A stretch of 64,000 nucleotides of DNA from Lachnospiraceae bacterium (GTDB taxonomy: Bacteria > Bacillota_A > Clostridia > Lachnospirales > Lachnospiraceae). Location: contig JAETQR010000005.1 in the NCBI GenBank assembly GCA_021770615.1, positions 122,467 to 186,466 of the forward strand, given 5' to 3'. This document shows positions 53,391 through 63,925 of this stretch, in pieces; position 1 is the stretch's first letter; each line of letters opens with the position of its first letter. Position numbers and translations under genes: made by a program. A model generated the notes under the pieces. That model had not been told where the DNA came from, did no database searches, and was given only the letters and a program-made list of their open reading frames with translations.

Positions 53391-54892
53391 AGTCTGTGAA
53401 ACTTTTTCTGTAAAGTAAAGAAATAACTGGTCTTCTATGATAAAATAAAAATCATAGGAGGCCTTTTATTATGGCAAGAGAAAAGAAAAATGTACACAAG
53501 GTTGAAATGACAGAAGGAAAACGAAACATCATCCAGATACTCCTGCAGGAGTACGATATTGAGTCCGCCCAGGACATTCAGGAGGCTTTAAAAGACCTGC
53601 TCGGAGGGACCATCAAAGAAATGATGGAAGCAGAAATGGATGGCCATCCTGGTTACGGGAAGTCCCAACGTTCCGACAATGATGACTACCGCAACGGCTA
53701 TAAGAAAAAGCAGGTCAACAGCAGCTATGGAAGCATGGAGATCGCGGTACCGCAGGACCGAAAATCCACCTTTGAGCCGCAGGTCGTGAAAAAACGGCAA
53801 AAGGACATTTCCGATATCGACCAGAAAATCATCTCCATGGTACGCAACCTATGCTTCGCATAGCTATGGGCATGACCACGCGCCAGATATCGGAAACATT
53901 AGACGATATCTATGGTTTTGAAGCATCCGAAGGATTCATTTCTGATGTAACGGACAAGATCATGCCGCAGATTGAGGACTGGCAGAACCGCCCCCTCTCA
54001 GAGGTTTATCCGGTGCTTTACATAGATGCCATCCACTACTCTGTGCGCGACAACGGCGTGATCCGTAAACTTGCAGCCTATGTTATCCTGGGCATCAGCC
54101 AGGACGGATACAAAGAAGTCCTGACCATTGAAATCGAGGAAAATGAAAGTGCCAAATACTGGCTTTCCATTCTCATCGGGTTAAAAAACAGAGGCGTAAA
54201 AGATATCCTGATCCTCTGTGCGGACGGACTGACCGGAATAAAAGAAGCGATTGCAGCAGCATATCCCCAGACAGAATATCAGAGGTGTATTGTCCACCAG
54301 GTGCGGAATACAATGAAATATGTGGCTGACAAAGACAGAAAACCCTTTGCGGCAGACCTGAAGACCATCTACCAGTCGCCCACAGAAGAAAAAGCACGGG
54401 AAGCATTAGAACGGGTAACGGAAAAATGGAACACAAAATATCCAAACTCCATGAAGAGCTGGAAACAGAACTGGGATGCCATATGCCCCATCTTCAAATT
54501 TTCCAGCGATGTGCGAAAGGTCATATATACCACAAATGCAATCGAAAGCTTAAATGCAGCCTATCGTAAGTTAAACCGCCAGAGAAGCATATTTCCCAGC
54601 GATACAGCCCTGTCAAAAGCACTATACCTGTCAACTTTCGAGGTGACCAAGAAATGGACCATGCCGCTGCGGAACTGGGGGCAGGTCTATGGGGAGTTAA
54701 GCATTATGTATGAAGGACGGCTGCCTGAATAAATTCCGGGAAAGCCTTTTTAACAGGCGGAATTTTCCGCCTGCTCTTGACATGTCCCAGCATGTGTTGG
54801 TATAAATAAAGCAAGGACTGAAATCCCAACAAAGAGATTTCAGCCCAAACATTATCATAGAAGATTAGTATTTACAGACTTTTCTTCACACT
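53391..54892 (+). mobile_element. IS256-family insertion sequence, inactivated
   Basis: Imperfect terminal inverted repeats of about 24 bases are visible: the left starts AGTCTGTGAA at 53391, and the right ends TTCTTCACACT near 54892. They enclose one transposase gene split by a small insertion. No certain target duplication was found. It marks the right end of the tail element. Confidence 0.85.
53471..54732 (+). pseudogene. IS256-type transposase broken by a 20-base insertion
   Basis: Two parts of one Mutator/IS256 transposase: residues 1-130 (to 53863) and the catalytic rest from about 53863 to 54732. DDE features remain (LYIDAIHYSVRD; ILCADGLTGIKEAI; TTNAIESLNAAYRKL). Near 53836-53866 the expected SMYAMGMTTRQ text is disrupted by about 20 extra bases containing CTATGC-TTC-GCATAG, which causes a frameshift and a TAG stop. 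The element is probably immobile unless helped in trans. Confidence 0.88.
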
Positions 54893-54923
54893 TAAAAAAT
54901 TTATATAATACTCTATAATTCTA

Positions 54924-56108
54924 TTATTTTTTCATCTTTAAATTATTCAATATATCCTTACACCCCTCACGATTTTCTTTATAGTTAACTGTATAAGGAC
55001 TATTTAAATAATCGTTAGCAAACTTACAACACATAGATACAATTTCTTCGTCTTCGTCTTCTTCTCCTTTACAATACTTTGTGATAAATTCAAAAAGTAT
55101 GTCTGCATAATAATGGCCAAAATACGTCAATTTTTCATGAATATCGTTAGCATCTAATTTTTTGCTATATTCTTCCTTTGCCAATACAAGAAATATTTCT
55201 GCTGTTAATAAACAATGCTTCCTATATTCTTTGTTTTCTCTTATAAAATCGACGTATTTATACAGATATATATATATTTCAGCAACTCGATAATAAACTA
55301 AAATCAGATTAATATTTCTTTCATAGTATTTTACACTAGCCAAATAAAACGCAACTGCCATACTACCATAAAATAATACTTTTTTATTAGATGGATTCCG
55401 CCCATTAAACAAGACCTTAAATGCATCATCTGCTGCTCTGGCCACTTGATAAAAACATTCATCAGAAGAATCCACATTACATTTAACTACTCTAAGATAA
55501 AACTCATTTTCAAACACTAACACATCCATATTCATACGTTCTTCCAATGGCGGGATTTGCATCATAACTTCCTCTAACGTTTTATTTGTAACAGGCAGGA
55601 TATCCGAACCGTATAACGATGTAACATGCTCTAATAGTTCATCAATGTCAATAAATGGTAACTCATCTGAGTCGCAAAACTCGTTTCCATATCTTTTCCT
55701 CAGATTACTAATATCAAGCACACTCTCATTCAATTGCTTATATTTTTCATATAACAATTCTTCATCGAATAGATGTTCCCATATGACTTGTTCCTCATTA
55801 ATAATCTCATCCTTAAAAGAAATTTTGTCAACCATATCTATGTATTTGAATGTAGCTATATCCTTGTTTGTTTTATAATCAACTTTTAAACTCATAGCCA
55901 AAGCAACTGCCTTTATAATTAACACTAATACCAATACACATATAATAAAAGCACTTACAAACTGTCCAATATTTTTAATAAATTTATGTTTTGATTTTTT
56001 TCTATTTTTTTTCAATAAAAAGAGGACTTTATGCATATATTTTAACAAAACGGCAACATATAATACACAAACAATTAAAACAATCAAGCCAAAAATCATT
56101 AAAAACAT
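54924..56108 (-). CDS. Membrane protein of the accessory cassette (394 aa)
   Basis: Two N-terminal transmembrane segments (MIFGLIVLIVCVLYVAVLL, and FVSAFIICVLVLVLIIKAVAL) flank a lysine-rich loop. A cytoplasmic or extracellular part of about 320 residues follows, helical and acidic, with TPR-like character (YYRVAEIYIYLYKYVDFI, and TAEIFLVLAKEEYSKKL). No family is recognised. It lies 13 bases behind the 224-aa membrane protein gene, so both share an operon. Base composition is AT-richer than the tail genes, hinting at separate acquisition. A defence or stress role is possible but not shown. Confidence 0.65.
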   Translation of the reverse strand: MFLMIFGLIVLIVCVLYVAVLLKYMHKVLFLLKKNRKKSKHKFIKNIGQFVSAFIICVLVLVLIIKAVALAMSLKVDYKTNKDIATFKYIDMVDKISFKDEIINEEQVIWEHLFDEELLYEKYKQLNESVLDISNLRKRYGNEFCDSDELPFIDIDELLEHVTSLYGSDILPVTNKTLEEVMMQIPPLEERMNMDVLVFENEFYLRVVKCNVDSSDECFYQVARAADDAFKVLFNGRNPSNKKVLFYGSMAVAFYLASVKYYERNINLILVYYRVAEIYIYLYKYVDFIRENKEYRKHCLLTAEIFLVLAKEEYSKKLDANDIHEKLTYFGHYYADILFEFITKYCKGEEDEDEEIVSMCCKFANDYLNSPYTVNYKENREGCKDILNNLKMKK

Positions 56109-56121
56109 AAATGCTCCTTTC

Positions 56122-56796
56122 TTACGTGTTTCTTAAACTTCTAACTAAAATCTCCTCCAATTTTTCTTGATCATAATCAGGCCATCCTATCATATCTATT
56201 TTTAGACTACTTTTACTTTCCCAAGCCTCTAATACTTTAGTTGCAATCTCACCATGGGATTTGGTAAGCTGTCCGTCCTTAATATCATAAATCTCTTTTT
56301 GCTCTTCATCTTGTTTCACATATTTAATAGCTACCAAGCATCTTACTTCAACAGGAAAATCAATCATATTCATCTTTTTAATTGTCTCTTTCAATTCTTC
56401 AAATGTATCTTCTCTGGATAAAGTACAACATCCTTTTTCATCAGCTACATATTCATTCTGTGTAAATAGTCCTGTAATAGGGATATAGACTTTTTTTTCA
56501 TTTTCACAAACAAGATATGGATACACAATTATATGAAATCCTTTTACGATCGGATCGGTCGTAATTTTATACTCTACATATTCAATACCAACCTTCTCAA
56601 CAGAAATAGTTTTACAATTAAATCTCTGCGTATATGTGTTTTCTATTTCATATGTTTTTATTTCATGATGTTGTCTCAACAATTCTATGAAAATCAATCC
56701 CAATGTCGGAATTATAATAGGTAAGATAAAAACTAACCAACCTTTAACCGCTTTTGGCACATTCTCTTCTTTAACTCTATTATTTCTACTCACCAT
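56122..56796 (-). CDS. Single-pass membrane protein of the accessory cassette (224 aa)
   Basis: One transmembrane helix near the N-terminus (WLVFILPIIIPTLGLIFIELL, residues about 19-39) is followed by a beta-rich domain (EYKITTDPIVKGFHIIVYPYLV). A charged C-terminal region ends in a helix (KLEEILVRSLRN). GAGGTGAG precedes the ATG at 56796. The family is not recognised. It sits between the winged-helix protein gene and the 394-aa membrane protein gene on the same strand, and probably works with the latter at the membrane. Confidence 0.65.
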   Translation of the reverse strand: MVSRNNRVKEENVPKAVKGWLVFILPIIIPTLGLIFIELLRQHHEIKTYEIENTYTQRFNCKTISVEKVGIEYVEYKITTDPIVKGFHIIVYPYLVCENEKKVYIPITGLFTQNEYVADEKGCCTLSREDTFEELKETIKKMNMIDFPVEVRCLVAIKYVKQDEEQKEIYDIKDGQLTKSHGEIATKVLEAWESKSSLKIDMIGWPDYDQEKLEEILVRSLRNT

Positions 56797-56875
56797 TATC
56801 TCACCTCACAAAAAAGGCACCTACTTAGGCACCTTTATATCTTATTAATTAATTTGGTTCCTAGTTTTCATCTTG

Positions 56876-57853
56876 TCATATGCAATTTTTCCTTTCTTTT
56901 GTGATTTGTTCAAATTGTGGTACACAGTTGATATATTTCTCAGCAAGATATATGGCCAAATGCATCCCCACTCCATTTTTCGTCCATAATTGAATAGCCT
57001 CTTCTTTTGATAGTTTTTTGAAAAGAGCCTGTAATAAATTTGCCTGAATTTTATCTGATATTTTCTCTGAATGTATTTTAACATCTGTCAATGAAAAACT
57101 GTCATTATCAAGTGGTTTCCCATTTATTGGAATCGCAAAAATATTATCAATCAATCTATACAATTCCAAAGTATTCTCTTGCTCCCAAAAATTCAATACA
57201 TCCCAGACACTCCCAAAGTTTTTGCTCTTATTTTCTTTCAAGTAATCAATAATTTTCTTTTTAAGTTCTCTATCTACTACAGCCAAATCTAACAAAGCTT
57301 CCGCTTCTTTGCTAGAGCTTAAATAGTAACCACTGATTTCTTTTATAAATCCGCTGCCTTCTTCATAATCATCCCATTCATCTTGTCCATTCAGTATATT
57401 TTCCATAATTTCAACCCACTTTTGAGGGTTTTGATCCTTGAATGAACTTAATAGCCTAAAAATATTTTGGACACATTCCCTATCTTCCATATTGGATGCC
57501 ATTATAGCTAATAGTTCTTCCTCAACATACTTTTTACCAGATTCTTCCAGTTTATATAAAGTAAATTTGCCTTGCCTACTTGTGTGAATGGGAGAAGGAA
57601 CAGCCTCATTCAACTTCTTAATAATCGCATTTAATCCACTTGGTGATACTGGCATCCTATTAGCCAGCACAGAATGTAATATATTTGGATTTTCGTAAAT
57701 CTCAAATAAAACAGGATCTTTATATTTCTGTCTGACACTTAATATAGTTTCTTTTTCCTTATTCTTTATCTCATCTGAAGTGATACCTGACTTTTTTGTT
57801 TGAAGCAAAACTACTCCTGAAGATGCCAAATCTCTCTTTTGCATTTGAGCCAT
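56876..57853 (-). CDS. Winged-helix protein, first gene of the accessory cassette
   Basis: A 325-aa protein. Residues about 35-110 look like a winged helix-turn-helix (NILHSVLANRMPVSPSGLNAI, then KLNEAVPSPIHTSRQGKFTLYKLEESG), where the second segment would be the wing. The remainder is helical with no recognised domain. It could sense a signal through the C-terminal part and regulate its own operon. The IS1182 element lies 38 bases upstream and cuts off the native promoter. GGAGG precedes the ATG at 57853. Confidence 0.65.
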   Translation of the reverse strand: MAQMQKRDLASSGVVLLQTKKSGITSDEIKNKEKETILSVRQKYKDPVLFEIYENPNILHSVLANRMPVSPSGLNAIIKKLNEAVPSPIHTSRQGKFTLYKLEESGKKYVEEELLAIMASNMEDRECVQNIFRLLSSFKDQNPQKWVEIMENILNGQDEWDDYEEGSGFIKEISGYYLSSSKEAEALLDLAVVDRELKKKIIDYLKENKSKNFGSVWDVLNFWEQENTLELYRLIDNIFAIPINGKPLDNDSFSLTDVKIHSEKISDKIQANLLQALFKKLSKEEAIQLWTKNGVGMHLAIYLAEKYINCVPQFEQITKERKNCI

Positions 57854-57891
57854 TTTCTCACCTCCTAGTATTTTATGTTGTCTAACAATAT

Positions 57892-59755
57892 GATGTTGGG
57901 GTCAAAACCATAAATATATTTGCCCTTATTCCCTATAATACCTTGAAAAATTCATGTTTTGTAGTATATCGTTGGACTATTTATTTGGGATATATGCTGA
58001 GTATTCCCTGCCTTGTTTTATGCCAGTAACGGATTTTTGGCATAGTTTCCCAGTCTCTTCACATAATTGAAACACTTTCGGAAATTTAACGCTGCTATCT
58101 TGGAACCGAAAAAGAATTTGCCACGCTGTTTTCTGCGAGGTATCTTTTCTAAATGGTAATTCTTACGGATGTTTGATGGAACAGTCTCCACTCCATTACG
58201 GAGTTTTGCATAATTTTTGAATTCTTCACTGCTCATGTTCCGCTGGATCTTTGCACGTTCATGTGCCGCTTTAGATGTTACTATTTTTGCTACCTGCTTA
58301 AAAATCTTCGGCCTGCACTGTTCCTGATACGAACAGTTCGCACACTGCTCATGCAGGAAGGAAACGGCACACTGACTGCTTTGTTTCATACTAAGGACAG
58401 CTTTTGGGTGCATGGCCGGCCGGACATCGCAGGACTTTTGTTCCCTCTTCATTGAATTCAAAATCATCAAGGATATCCCGAGCCGGTTTCCCTGTCAGAC
58501 TTGTGGCGATCAGTTCTACGTTTTTGTCCGCTGCAAGCTGTGTGTTTTCTGTTCCGCTGTATGCACCATCCGTAACTATAACAGTCCGTTCTTCCTGTTT
58601 ATCCATCTGCCCAAGATGCTCCTGGATAAACTGACTGTCACTATGGTTGTTTTGCTCATACTGGTACTCTGTTACAATGGAACCATTGGTTCCAACGGAT
58701 TCTTCAAGGTTGGCAGCATATCCCCGATACTCTTTTCCTGCTTTGCTCCGGAATGTAGCTTCCTGATCAGAAGGATTCTGCATCATGGATGATTTCATGC
58801 CGCCGTCTTCTTTTGTGTGGAGCCTGCGCTTTTCATTCTCGACAATGGTCTGTTCTGACAGGCATCTGACAAACAGATCATACTCTGGTGAATCATTGTA
58901 ATCAGACGCGCACAAGGAAAGAAGTTATCCGCATCCGTTAAAATCTGCTTCATGCGCTCATCTGCATTGGTACTGCGCTGATGATGGATCACTCTGTTAA
59001 AATCGTCAGGGTCGATATAATGTTTTAATCCGTCAGGCAGAACGGAATCATTGATTTTATCCACATACACCGCCAGCTTTGCGATGCAGGTGTATATCAG
59101 TTCCATCCGGCTGAATCTGCGGATGCTGAATTCGATCATAATGGAATCCATACGTCTGATTTTCCCGCTGATTCCCATCAGTTTTGCAATGGAAGCACTT
59201 AAATCTTTCACACAGTCGTGGTAGAAATTCTTGTTATAAAGTGTTTCACAGTCATAACGCCTCTTGCGGAAACAGCTTAAGGTCTTATCGCTTAAAGGCT
59301 GTTCTTCAAAACTCGTTGTATGCAAGTTCGTACTGGATCCGAAAATCCAGCATAAGATTTTCAACCATCTCATCATCGGAATAATCAAAAAACTCTTTGA
59401 TGATAAGCGTACCAACAAGCACGTTGACCGGGGTATTCGGTCTGGATACCTTATCGCTGTATAAAACGGAAAAACGCTTTTCATCAATGGCAGGGAATAT
59501 TTTATCGGCGAAAACTTTTGCCCAGGACCTTCCAGTGCTTTCTGTTCTCTGGCGGTTAACCCTGAAAAACTATCTGTAAATGATATTTGCTGGTAAGCAT
59601 TTTCTTTAAATGACATAGAGACTTACCTTCTTTCCCAAACCACCCTGTAGCCTTGATACCTTTATTATACAGCAAGTAAGATATTTATGCTTGTATTTAC
59701 TACAAAATATATGAACTTTTCAAGGTGCTATAGTGGGGCTTTTGACCCCAGCATC
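57892..59755 (-). mobile_element. IS1182-family element with 7-bp target duplication
   Basis: The ends are GATGTTGGGGTCAAAA (57892 on) and TTTTGACCCCAGCATC (to 59755), inverted repeats with one mismatch. The direct repeat ACAATAT flanks both sides (57885-57891 and 59756-59762), showing the exact insertion. The element separates the accessory cassette from its promoter. Confidence 0.88.
58018..59616 (-). pseudogene. IS1182-type transposase with several frameshifts
   Basis: Three overlapping frames (59616-58795, 58915-58391, 58470-58018) together cover one transposase. Blocks such as SFKENAYQQISFTDSFSGLT, LHTTSFEEQPLSDKTLSCF, ERTVIVTDGAYSGTENTQLA and NYHLEKIPRRKQRGKFFFGS are typical of the IS1182 family. 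At least two or three frameshifts break it; the first part also loses frame around residues 30-90. It cannot make an intact enzyme. Confidence 0.9.
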
Positions 59756-59780
59756 ACAATATTTATATTATGCTAATGTT

Positions 59781-59809
59781 AGAATATCACATTCATTCAT
59801 ATGTGTCAA
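59781..59809 (-). promoter_or_regulatory. Stranded promoter of the accessory cassette
   Basis: Minus-strand -35 TTGACA (59809-59804) and -10 TATTCT (59786-59781) have 17-base spacing. It lies 19 bases beyond the IS1182 target duplication. Removing the IS would place it about 65 bases upstream of the cassette's first start codon. Confidence 0.65.
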
Positions 59810-59870
59810 TAAAAATAAACAATATTATTAATAATTATAATATTTTTTCTATTTTATTAACTATAACTTA

Positions 59871-59914
59871 TATAAATATAATGTGTTTCATTTCACAAAC
59901 ACATTATATTTATA
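59871..59914. terminator. Perfect 18-bp AT-rich inverted repeat
   Basis: Arms 59871-59888 and 59897-59914 are exact inverted repeats with an 8-base loop. AT-rich flanks on both sides could act as U tracts. It stands between the promoter of the accessory cassette and the end of lysS. Confidence 0.6.
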
Positions 59915-59935
59915 ATAAAAATAAACAATACAATA

Positions 59936-59972
59936 GAGCATTGTTCTATGACAAAGTCATAGAACAATGCTC
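59936..59972 (-). terminator. Perfect 17-bp hairpin after lysS
   Basis: Arms 59936-59952 and 59956-59972 are exact inverted repeats with loop AAA. It lies 36 bases past the lysS stop, and T-rich sequence follows on the minus strand. This is a good intrinsic terminator for greA-lysS. Confidence 0.8.
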
Positions 59973-60007
59973 CTCTTATTTTATTTCTACCTTTAAATCT
60001 GCTTCAC

Positions 60008-61477
60008 TTACTTATCCAGACTCTTCAGCGTCGGGAACAGTAGCACATCCCGGATCGCTGCCGAATCCGTAAGCAGCATAACAAGCCGGTCGATACCAAA
60101 TCCAATTCCTCCGGTCGGCGGCATGCCGTATTCCAGAGCACAGATAAAGTCCTCATCCAGATGATGTGCCTCCTCGTCTCCGGCGGCAAACATCTCTTCC
60201 TGTTTCATAAAACGTTCTTTCTGGTCGATCGGGTCATTCAGCTCGGAAAATGCATTACACATCTCACGCTTTGTGATAAAGAGCTCAAAGCGCTCCGTAT
60301 ACTCCGGATCCTCTTTCTTTTTCTTCGCAAGCGGTGAGATTTCCACCGGATGATCCATGATAAAGGTCGGCTGATCCAGCTTCTCCTCAACAAATTCCTC
60401 GAAGAAGAGATTGAGGATATCCCCTTTTCCGTGTCTCTCCTCATACTCGATATGATGCTCCTTCGCCGCCTTTCTGGCCTCTTCCACATCTTTTATCTCT
60501 GCAAAGTCTACGCCGGAATATTTCTTTACTGCCTCAACCATCGTCAAACGCTCAAATGGCTTTGCAAAATCAATTTCCACGCCTTCATAACTGATCTTTG
60601 TCGTCCCTAATACATTCTGACATACCTGACGGTACATATTTTCAGCAAGATCCATCATGCCATAATAATCCGTAAACGCCTGATAACATTCCAAAAGAGT
60701 AAATTCCGGATTATGTCTGACAGACAGCCCCTCGTTGCGGAACACGCGGCCAATCTCATAGACGCGCTCCATCCCTCCGACGATCAGGCGCTTTAAGTAC
60801 AACTCAAGTGAAATACGGAGGTTCAGATCTTCATCTAATGTATTATGATGGGTCACAAACGGTCTGGCTGCTGCTCCTCCCGCCATCGGGACAAGGACAG
60901 GTGTCTCTACTTCCATAAATCCCTGGTCATCCAGGAAACGCCTGATCTCGCTTATGATCCTGGTACGCTTTTTAAACGTATCCCGCACCTCCGGATTTAC
61001 GATAAGATCCACATATCTCTGGCGGTAGCGGATGTCTGTATCCTTAAGGCCATGGAATTTTTCCGGGAGGATCTGGAGGCTCTTACTCAAAAGCCGGATC
61101 CCTTTGGCATGGATTGAAATCTCTCCCATCTTGGTCGTAAAGACCTCGCCTTCAAGGAGGACGATGTCACCGATGTCAAATTTCTTAAAGGCCTTATATT
61201 CATCCTCGCCGATCTCATCTCTCGCCACATAGCCCTGGATCGAACCGTCCCTGTCAAGAACATTGCAAAAAGAAGCTTTGCCCATGACACGCTTAGACAT
61301 GAGACGTCCGGCCACTGACACATGCTTTCCTTCCAGTTCCTTATAATTGTCTTTTATTTCTACAGAGTGATGAGACACCTCACACTTTGTGATCTCAAAC
61401 GGATCATTTCCCTCTTCCTGTAATGCGGCCAGCTTTTCTCTTCTGACCTTCATCAGCTGATTGATATCTTCTGCCAC
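60008..61477 (-). CDS. lysS: Lysyl-tRNA synthetase, class II
   Basis: A 489-aa enzyme that charges tRNA-Lys. The N-terminal OB-fold anticodon-binding domain (residues about 50-150: [18 protein letters not shown]) is followed by the class II catalytic domain with motif 2 ([19 protein letters not shown]) and motif 3 ([13 protein letters not shown] near the C-terminus). Length and motif order are normal. It lies 20 bases behind greA on the same strand, a common Clostridial pair, and shares its promoter. Confidence 0.97.
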   Translation of the reverse strand: MAEDINQLMKVRREKLAALQEEGNDPFEITKCEVSHHSVEIKDNYKELEGKHVSVAGRLMSKRVMGKASFCNVLDRDGSIQGYVARDEIGEDEYKAFKKFDIGDIVLLEGEVFTTKMGEISIHAKGIRLLSKSLQILPEKFHGLKDTDIRYRQRYVDLIVNPEVRDTFKKRTRIISEIRRFLDDQGFMEVETPVLVPMAGGAAARPFVTHHNTLDEDLNLRISLELYLKRLIVGGMERVYEIGRVFRNEGLSVRHNPEFTLLECYQAFTDYYGMMDLAENMYRQVCQNVLGTTKISYEGVEIDFAKPFERLTMVEAVKKYSGVDFAEIKDVEEARKAAKEHHIEYEERHGKGDILNLFFEEFVEEKLDQPTFIMDHPVEISPLAKKKKEDPEYTERFELFITKREMCNAFSELNDPIDQKERFMKQEEMFAAGDEEAHHLDEDFICALEYGMPPTGGIGFGIDRLVMLLTDSAAIRDVLLFPTLKSLDK

Positions 61478-61497
61478 TTTTCTCTCTCCTTCTGCTA

Positions 61498-61980
61498 TCA
61501 GTTCTTCGTAATCTCAAGAATCTCGTATTTCAATTCCCCGGACGGCGTCTCAACGACCACAGTCTGGCCCTTTTTCGCACCGATCAGCGCTTTTCCGACC
61601 GGTGATTCGTTAGAGATCTTTCCCTTCAGGCTGTTTGCCTCTGTGGAACCCACGATCTTATATTCCATTTCCTCATCATATTCCAGATCCCTGATCTTTA
61701 CCGTACAGCCAATATTTATCACACTCGAATCAATGTCGTCATCTACGACAAGCTCGGCATTTTTCAATATTTTATCGATCTCCTCGATGCGGAGCTCTAT
61801 GTCACGCTGCTCCTCTTTCGCAGCATCATATTCGGCATTCTCCGATAAGTCTCCCTGCTCTCTGGCTTCCTTGATCTTCTGTGCAACCTCTTTACGACGG
61901 TATACTTTCAGCTCCTGTAATTCTTCCTCCAGAGCCTTTAATCCTTCCTCAGTCAAAATATTCTTTTTCACTTCAGCCAT
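61498..61980 (-). CDS. greA: Transcription elongation factor GreA
   Basis: A 160-aa protein: N-terminal antiparallel coiled coil ([21 protein letters not shown]) with the acidic tip motif [16 protein letters not shown], then the C-terminal FKBP-like domain ([23 protein letters not shown]). GreA stimulates RNA cleavage in backtracked RNA polymerase. I chose ATG 61980 (MAEVKKN) because longer starts add 17 unrelated residues; GGAGG lies 11 bases upstream of it. First gene of greA-lysS. Confidence 0.96.
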   Translation of the reverse strand: MAEVKKNILTEEGLKALEEELQELKVYRRKEVAQKIKEAREQGDLSENAEYDAAKEEQRDIELRIEEIDKILKNAELVVDDDIDSSVINIGCTVKIRDLEYDEEMEYKIVGSTEANSLKGKISNESPVGKALIGAKKGQTVVVETPSGELKYEILEITKN

Positions 61981-62058
61981 CTTATCCATTTCCTCCATTC
62001 CTGCACATAAGTCATCTGGAACCCCATGCACATCGAAATTTACACTTTACATCGTTTC

Positions 62059-62087
62059 ATTATAACGTAGGAATGTGGGATTGTCAA
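62059..62087 (-). promoter_or_regulatory. Promoter of greA-lysS with overlapping inverted repeat
   Basis: Consensus -35 TTGACA (62087-62082) and -10 TATAAT (62064-62059) with 17-base spacing. An imperfect inverted repeat (AATGTGGGATTG at about 62071 and CAACCCCACATTT at about 62092) is centred on the -35, so a regulator could bind there. Confidence 0.85.
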
Positions 62088-62233
62088 TCGGCAACCCCAC
62101 ATTTACTTCGGTCATATTTTACTGTCTGTGATCTGTTCGGGTGTTTGACACTTCTTTTATACATCATGTCACAAAAAACCTTTATTTAAGCCAAACATGG
62201 CTTATTTTTTTGTCAAATTTTTGAAAATAATTA

Positions 62234-63904
62234 GTGCGCTTTTGTGCGCTTTATAGAAAACTCGGAAAACTGAACGAACTCTTAGAACAGTTCTCCGGAG
62301 ATTATGATGCTATGATGGCGTGGGCAAAGTCAGAGGCAGAAAAAGACACCCTCGAATACAACGCTAAAACAGGCAGTGTTACCGTTTCTTTATCAAAAAG
62401 CGCTTATATTCCCAAAAACGAAGAACGTTGCTTTCAGATTGGATATCTGTTCCTTCAAAAACTGTGCACAGAATTAAAAATGGATTCCATTTGTCGTAAG
62501 ATTTCTAAACGTCACAAATATACTTATGATTTCAGCGCAATTCTTACGGATCAGATTTTTTCAAGAATCCTTTCACCCTCCAGCAAACTGAGCAGTTACT
62601 CTTACTGCCGGACACTGCTTGAACCGCCTAAGTATGAACTGCATAACATTTACCGTGCACTTTCCGTTATGGCTGAGGAATCCGACTTTATTCAGGAGGA
62701 ACTATACTGCAATTCAAACTTCGTACATCCGAGAAACAAAAAGATTCTCTACTACGACTGTACGAATTATTACTTTGAAACAGAGCAGGATGATGATTTT
62801 AGAAAGTATGGAAAGAGCAAGGAAAACAGACCAAATCCCATCGTCACAATGGGATTGTTTATGGATGCGGATGGAATCCCCCTTGCTTTTGACGTGTTCC
62901 CGGGAAACCAGAATGAACAGACGACCTTAAAACCTTTGGAAACCAAGATAATACGTGACTTTGCATGCAGCGAGTTTATCTTCTGCTCGGATGCCGGACT
63001 TGGCAGTCAGTCAAACCGAAGATTTAACAGCTTTGGAAACCGTTCTTATGTCATCACACAATCTCTAAAGAAGATGCGAAGGGAAGACCGGCAGACTGCC
63101 TTAAATCCAAAACAGTTCCGCAGACCTGGTTCCGATCAGTTCATCGATATATCCACTCTTGATGAATCCGATTCGGACATTTACGAAACAATCTTTTACA
63201 AGGAAGTGCCCGTTGTAAATGGAAACATGGACGAAATCGTCATCGTAACCTATTCTCCAAAATATAAGGCATACCAGAAAAAAATCCGAGAGCAGCAGAT
63301 ATCACGCGCTGTAAAAATGATAGAACAGCCGGGCAAAAAAAGACGTGGTAAAAACCAGAATGACCCAGCCCGTTTTATTAAATCCACTGCCGTAACAGAA
63401 GGGGGTGAAGTTGCAGGCAAAAACATATATGACCTGGATTTGGACCGTATCTCTGAAGAAGAAAAGTATGACGGATTTTATGCAGTCATAACAAATCTAG
63501 AAGGAGATGTCGGGGAAATCTTAAAAATCAACAGGCAGCGTTGGGAGATTGAAGAAAACTTCCGAATCATGAAAACAGATTTTGAGGCACGTCCTGTCTA
63601 TGTCAGGCGGAAGGACCGGATCAAAGCGCATTTCCTTACCTGTTACATCAGTCTGCTTGTGTATCGTCTGCTTGAGAAAAAAATCGGAAACAACTATACC
63701 TGTAACGAGATTCTAAGCACTCTTCGTTCCATGCAGGTAACACTTTTGTCAAAAGAAAGCGGCTATATCCCTTCTTACAAAAGAACAGAGCTGACGGATG
63801 ATTTGCATAAGGCATTTGGCTTTCACACGGATTATGAATTTATCTCAAAATCAGCCATGCGAAGTATAATAAAAAGTACCAAAACCGAAGAATCAAAAAA
63901 ATAG
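62234..63904 (+). CDS. IS1634-family transposase, probably N-terminally shortened
   Basis: A 556-aa DDE transposase. Catalytic-region text is clear: LYYDCTNYYFETEQDDDFRK, the MGLFMDADGIPLAFDVFPGN block, FIFCSDAGLGSQSNRRF, and the final RWEIEENFRIMKTDFEARPV with the catalytic Glu. The frame opens at GTG 62234 without a ribosome site. The first residues before KLGKLNELLEQFSGDYDAM look foreign; relatives normally have about 30 more residues there. An ATG at 62199 is in another frame. The N-terminus was probably lost, so activity is doubtful. It is oriented away from greA. Confidence 0.88.
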   Translation: MRFCALYRKLGKLNELLEQFSGDYDAMMAWAKSEAEKDTLEYNAKTGSVTVSLSKSAYIPKNEERCFQIGYLFLQKLCTELKMDSICRKISKRHKYTYDFSAILTDQIFSRILSPSSKLSSYSYCRTLLEPPKYELHNIYRALSVMAEESDFIQEELYCNSNFVHPRNKKILYYDCTNYYFETEQDDDFRKYGKSKENRPNPIVTMGLFMDADGIPLAFDVFPGNQNEQTTLKPLETKIIRDFACSEFIFCSDAGLGSQSNRRFNSFGNRSYVITQSLKKMRREDRQTALNPKQFRRPGSDQFIDISTLDESDSDIYETIFYKEVPVVNGNMDEIVIVTYSPKYKAYQKKIREQQISRAVKMIEQPGKKRRGKNQNDPARFIKSTAVTEGGEVAGKNIYDLDLDRISEEEKYDGFYAVITNLEGDVGEILKINRQRWEIEENFRIMKTDFEARPVYVRRKDRIKAHFLTCYISLLVYRLLEKKIGNNYTCNEILSTLRSMQVTLLSKESGYIPSYKRTELTDDLHKAFGFHTDYEFISKSAMRSIIKSTKTEESKK

Positions 63905-63925
63905 CACAAATCGTTTCCAAAGCGA

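Noticed and set aside
60008..62233. T-box or lysine riboswitch ahead of greA-lysS
   Set aside because: The leader between promoter and greA is under 100 bases and shows no T-box or L-box motif.
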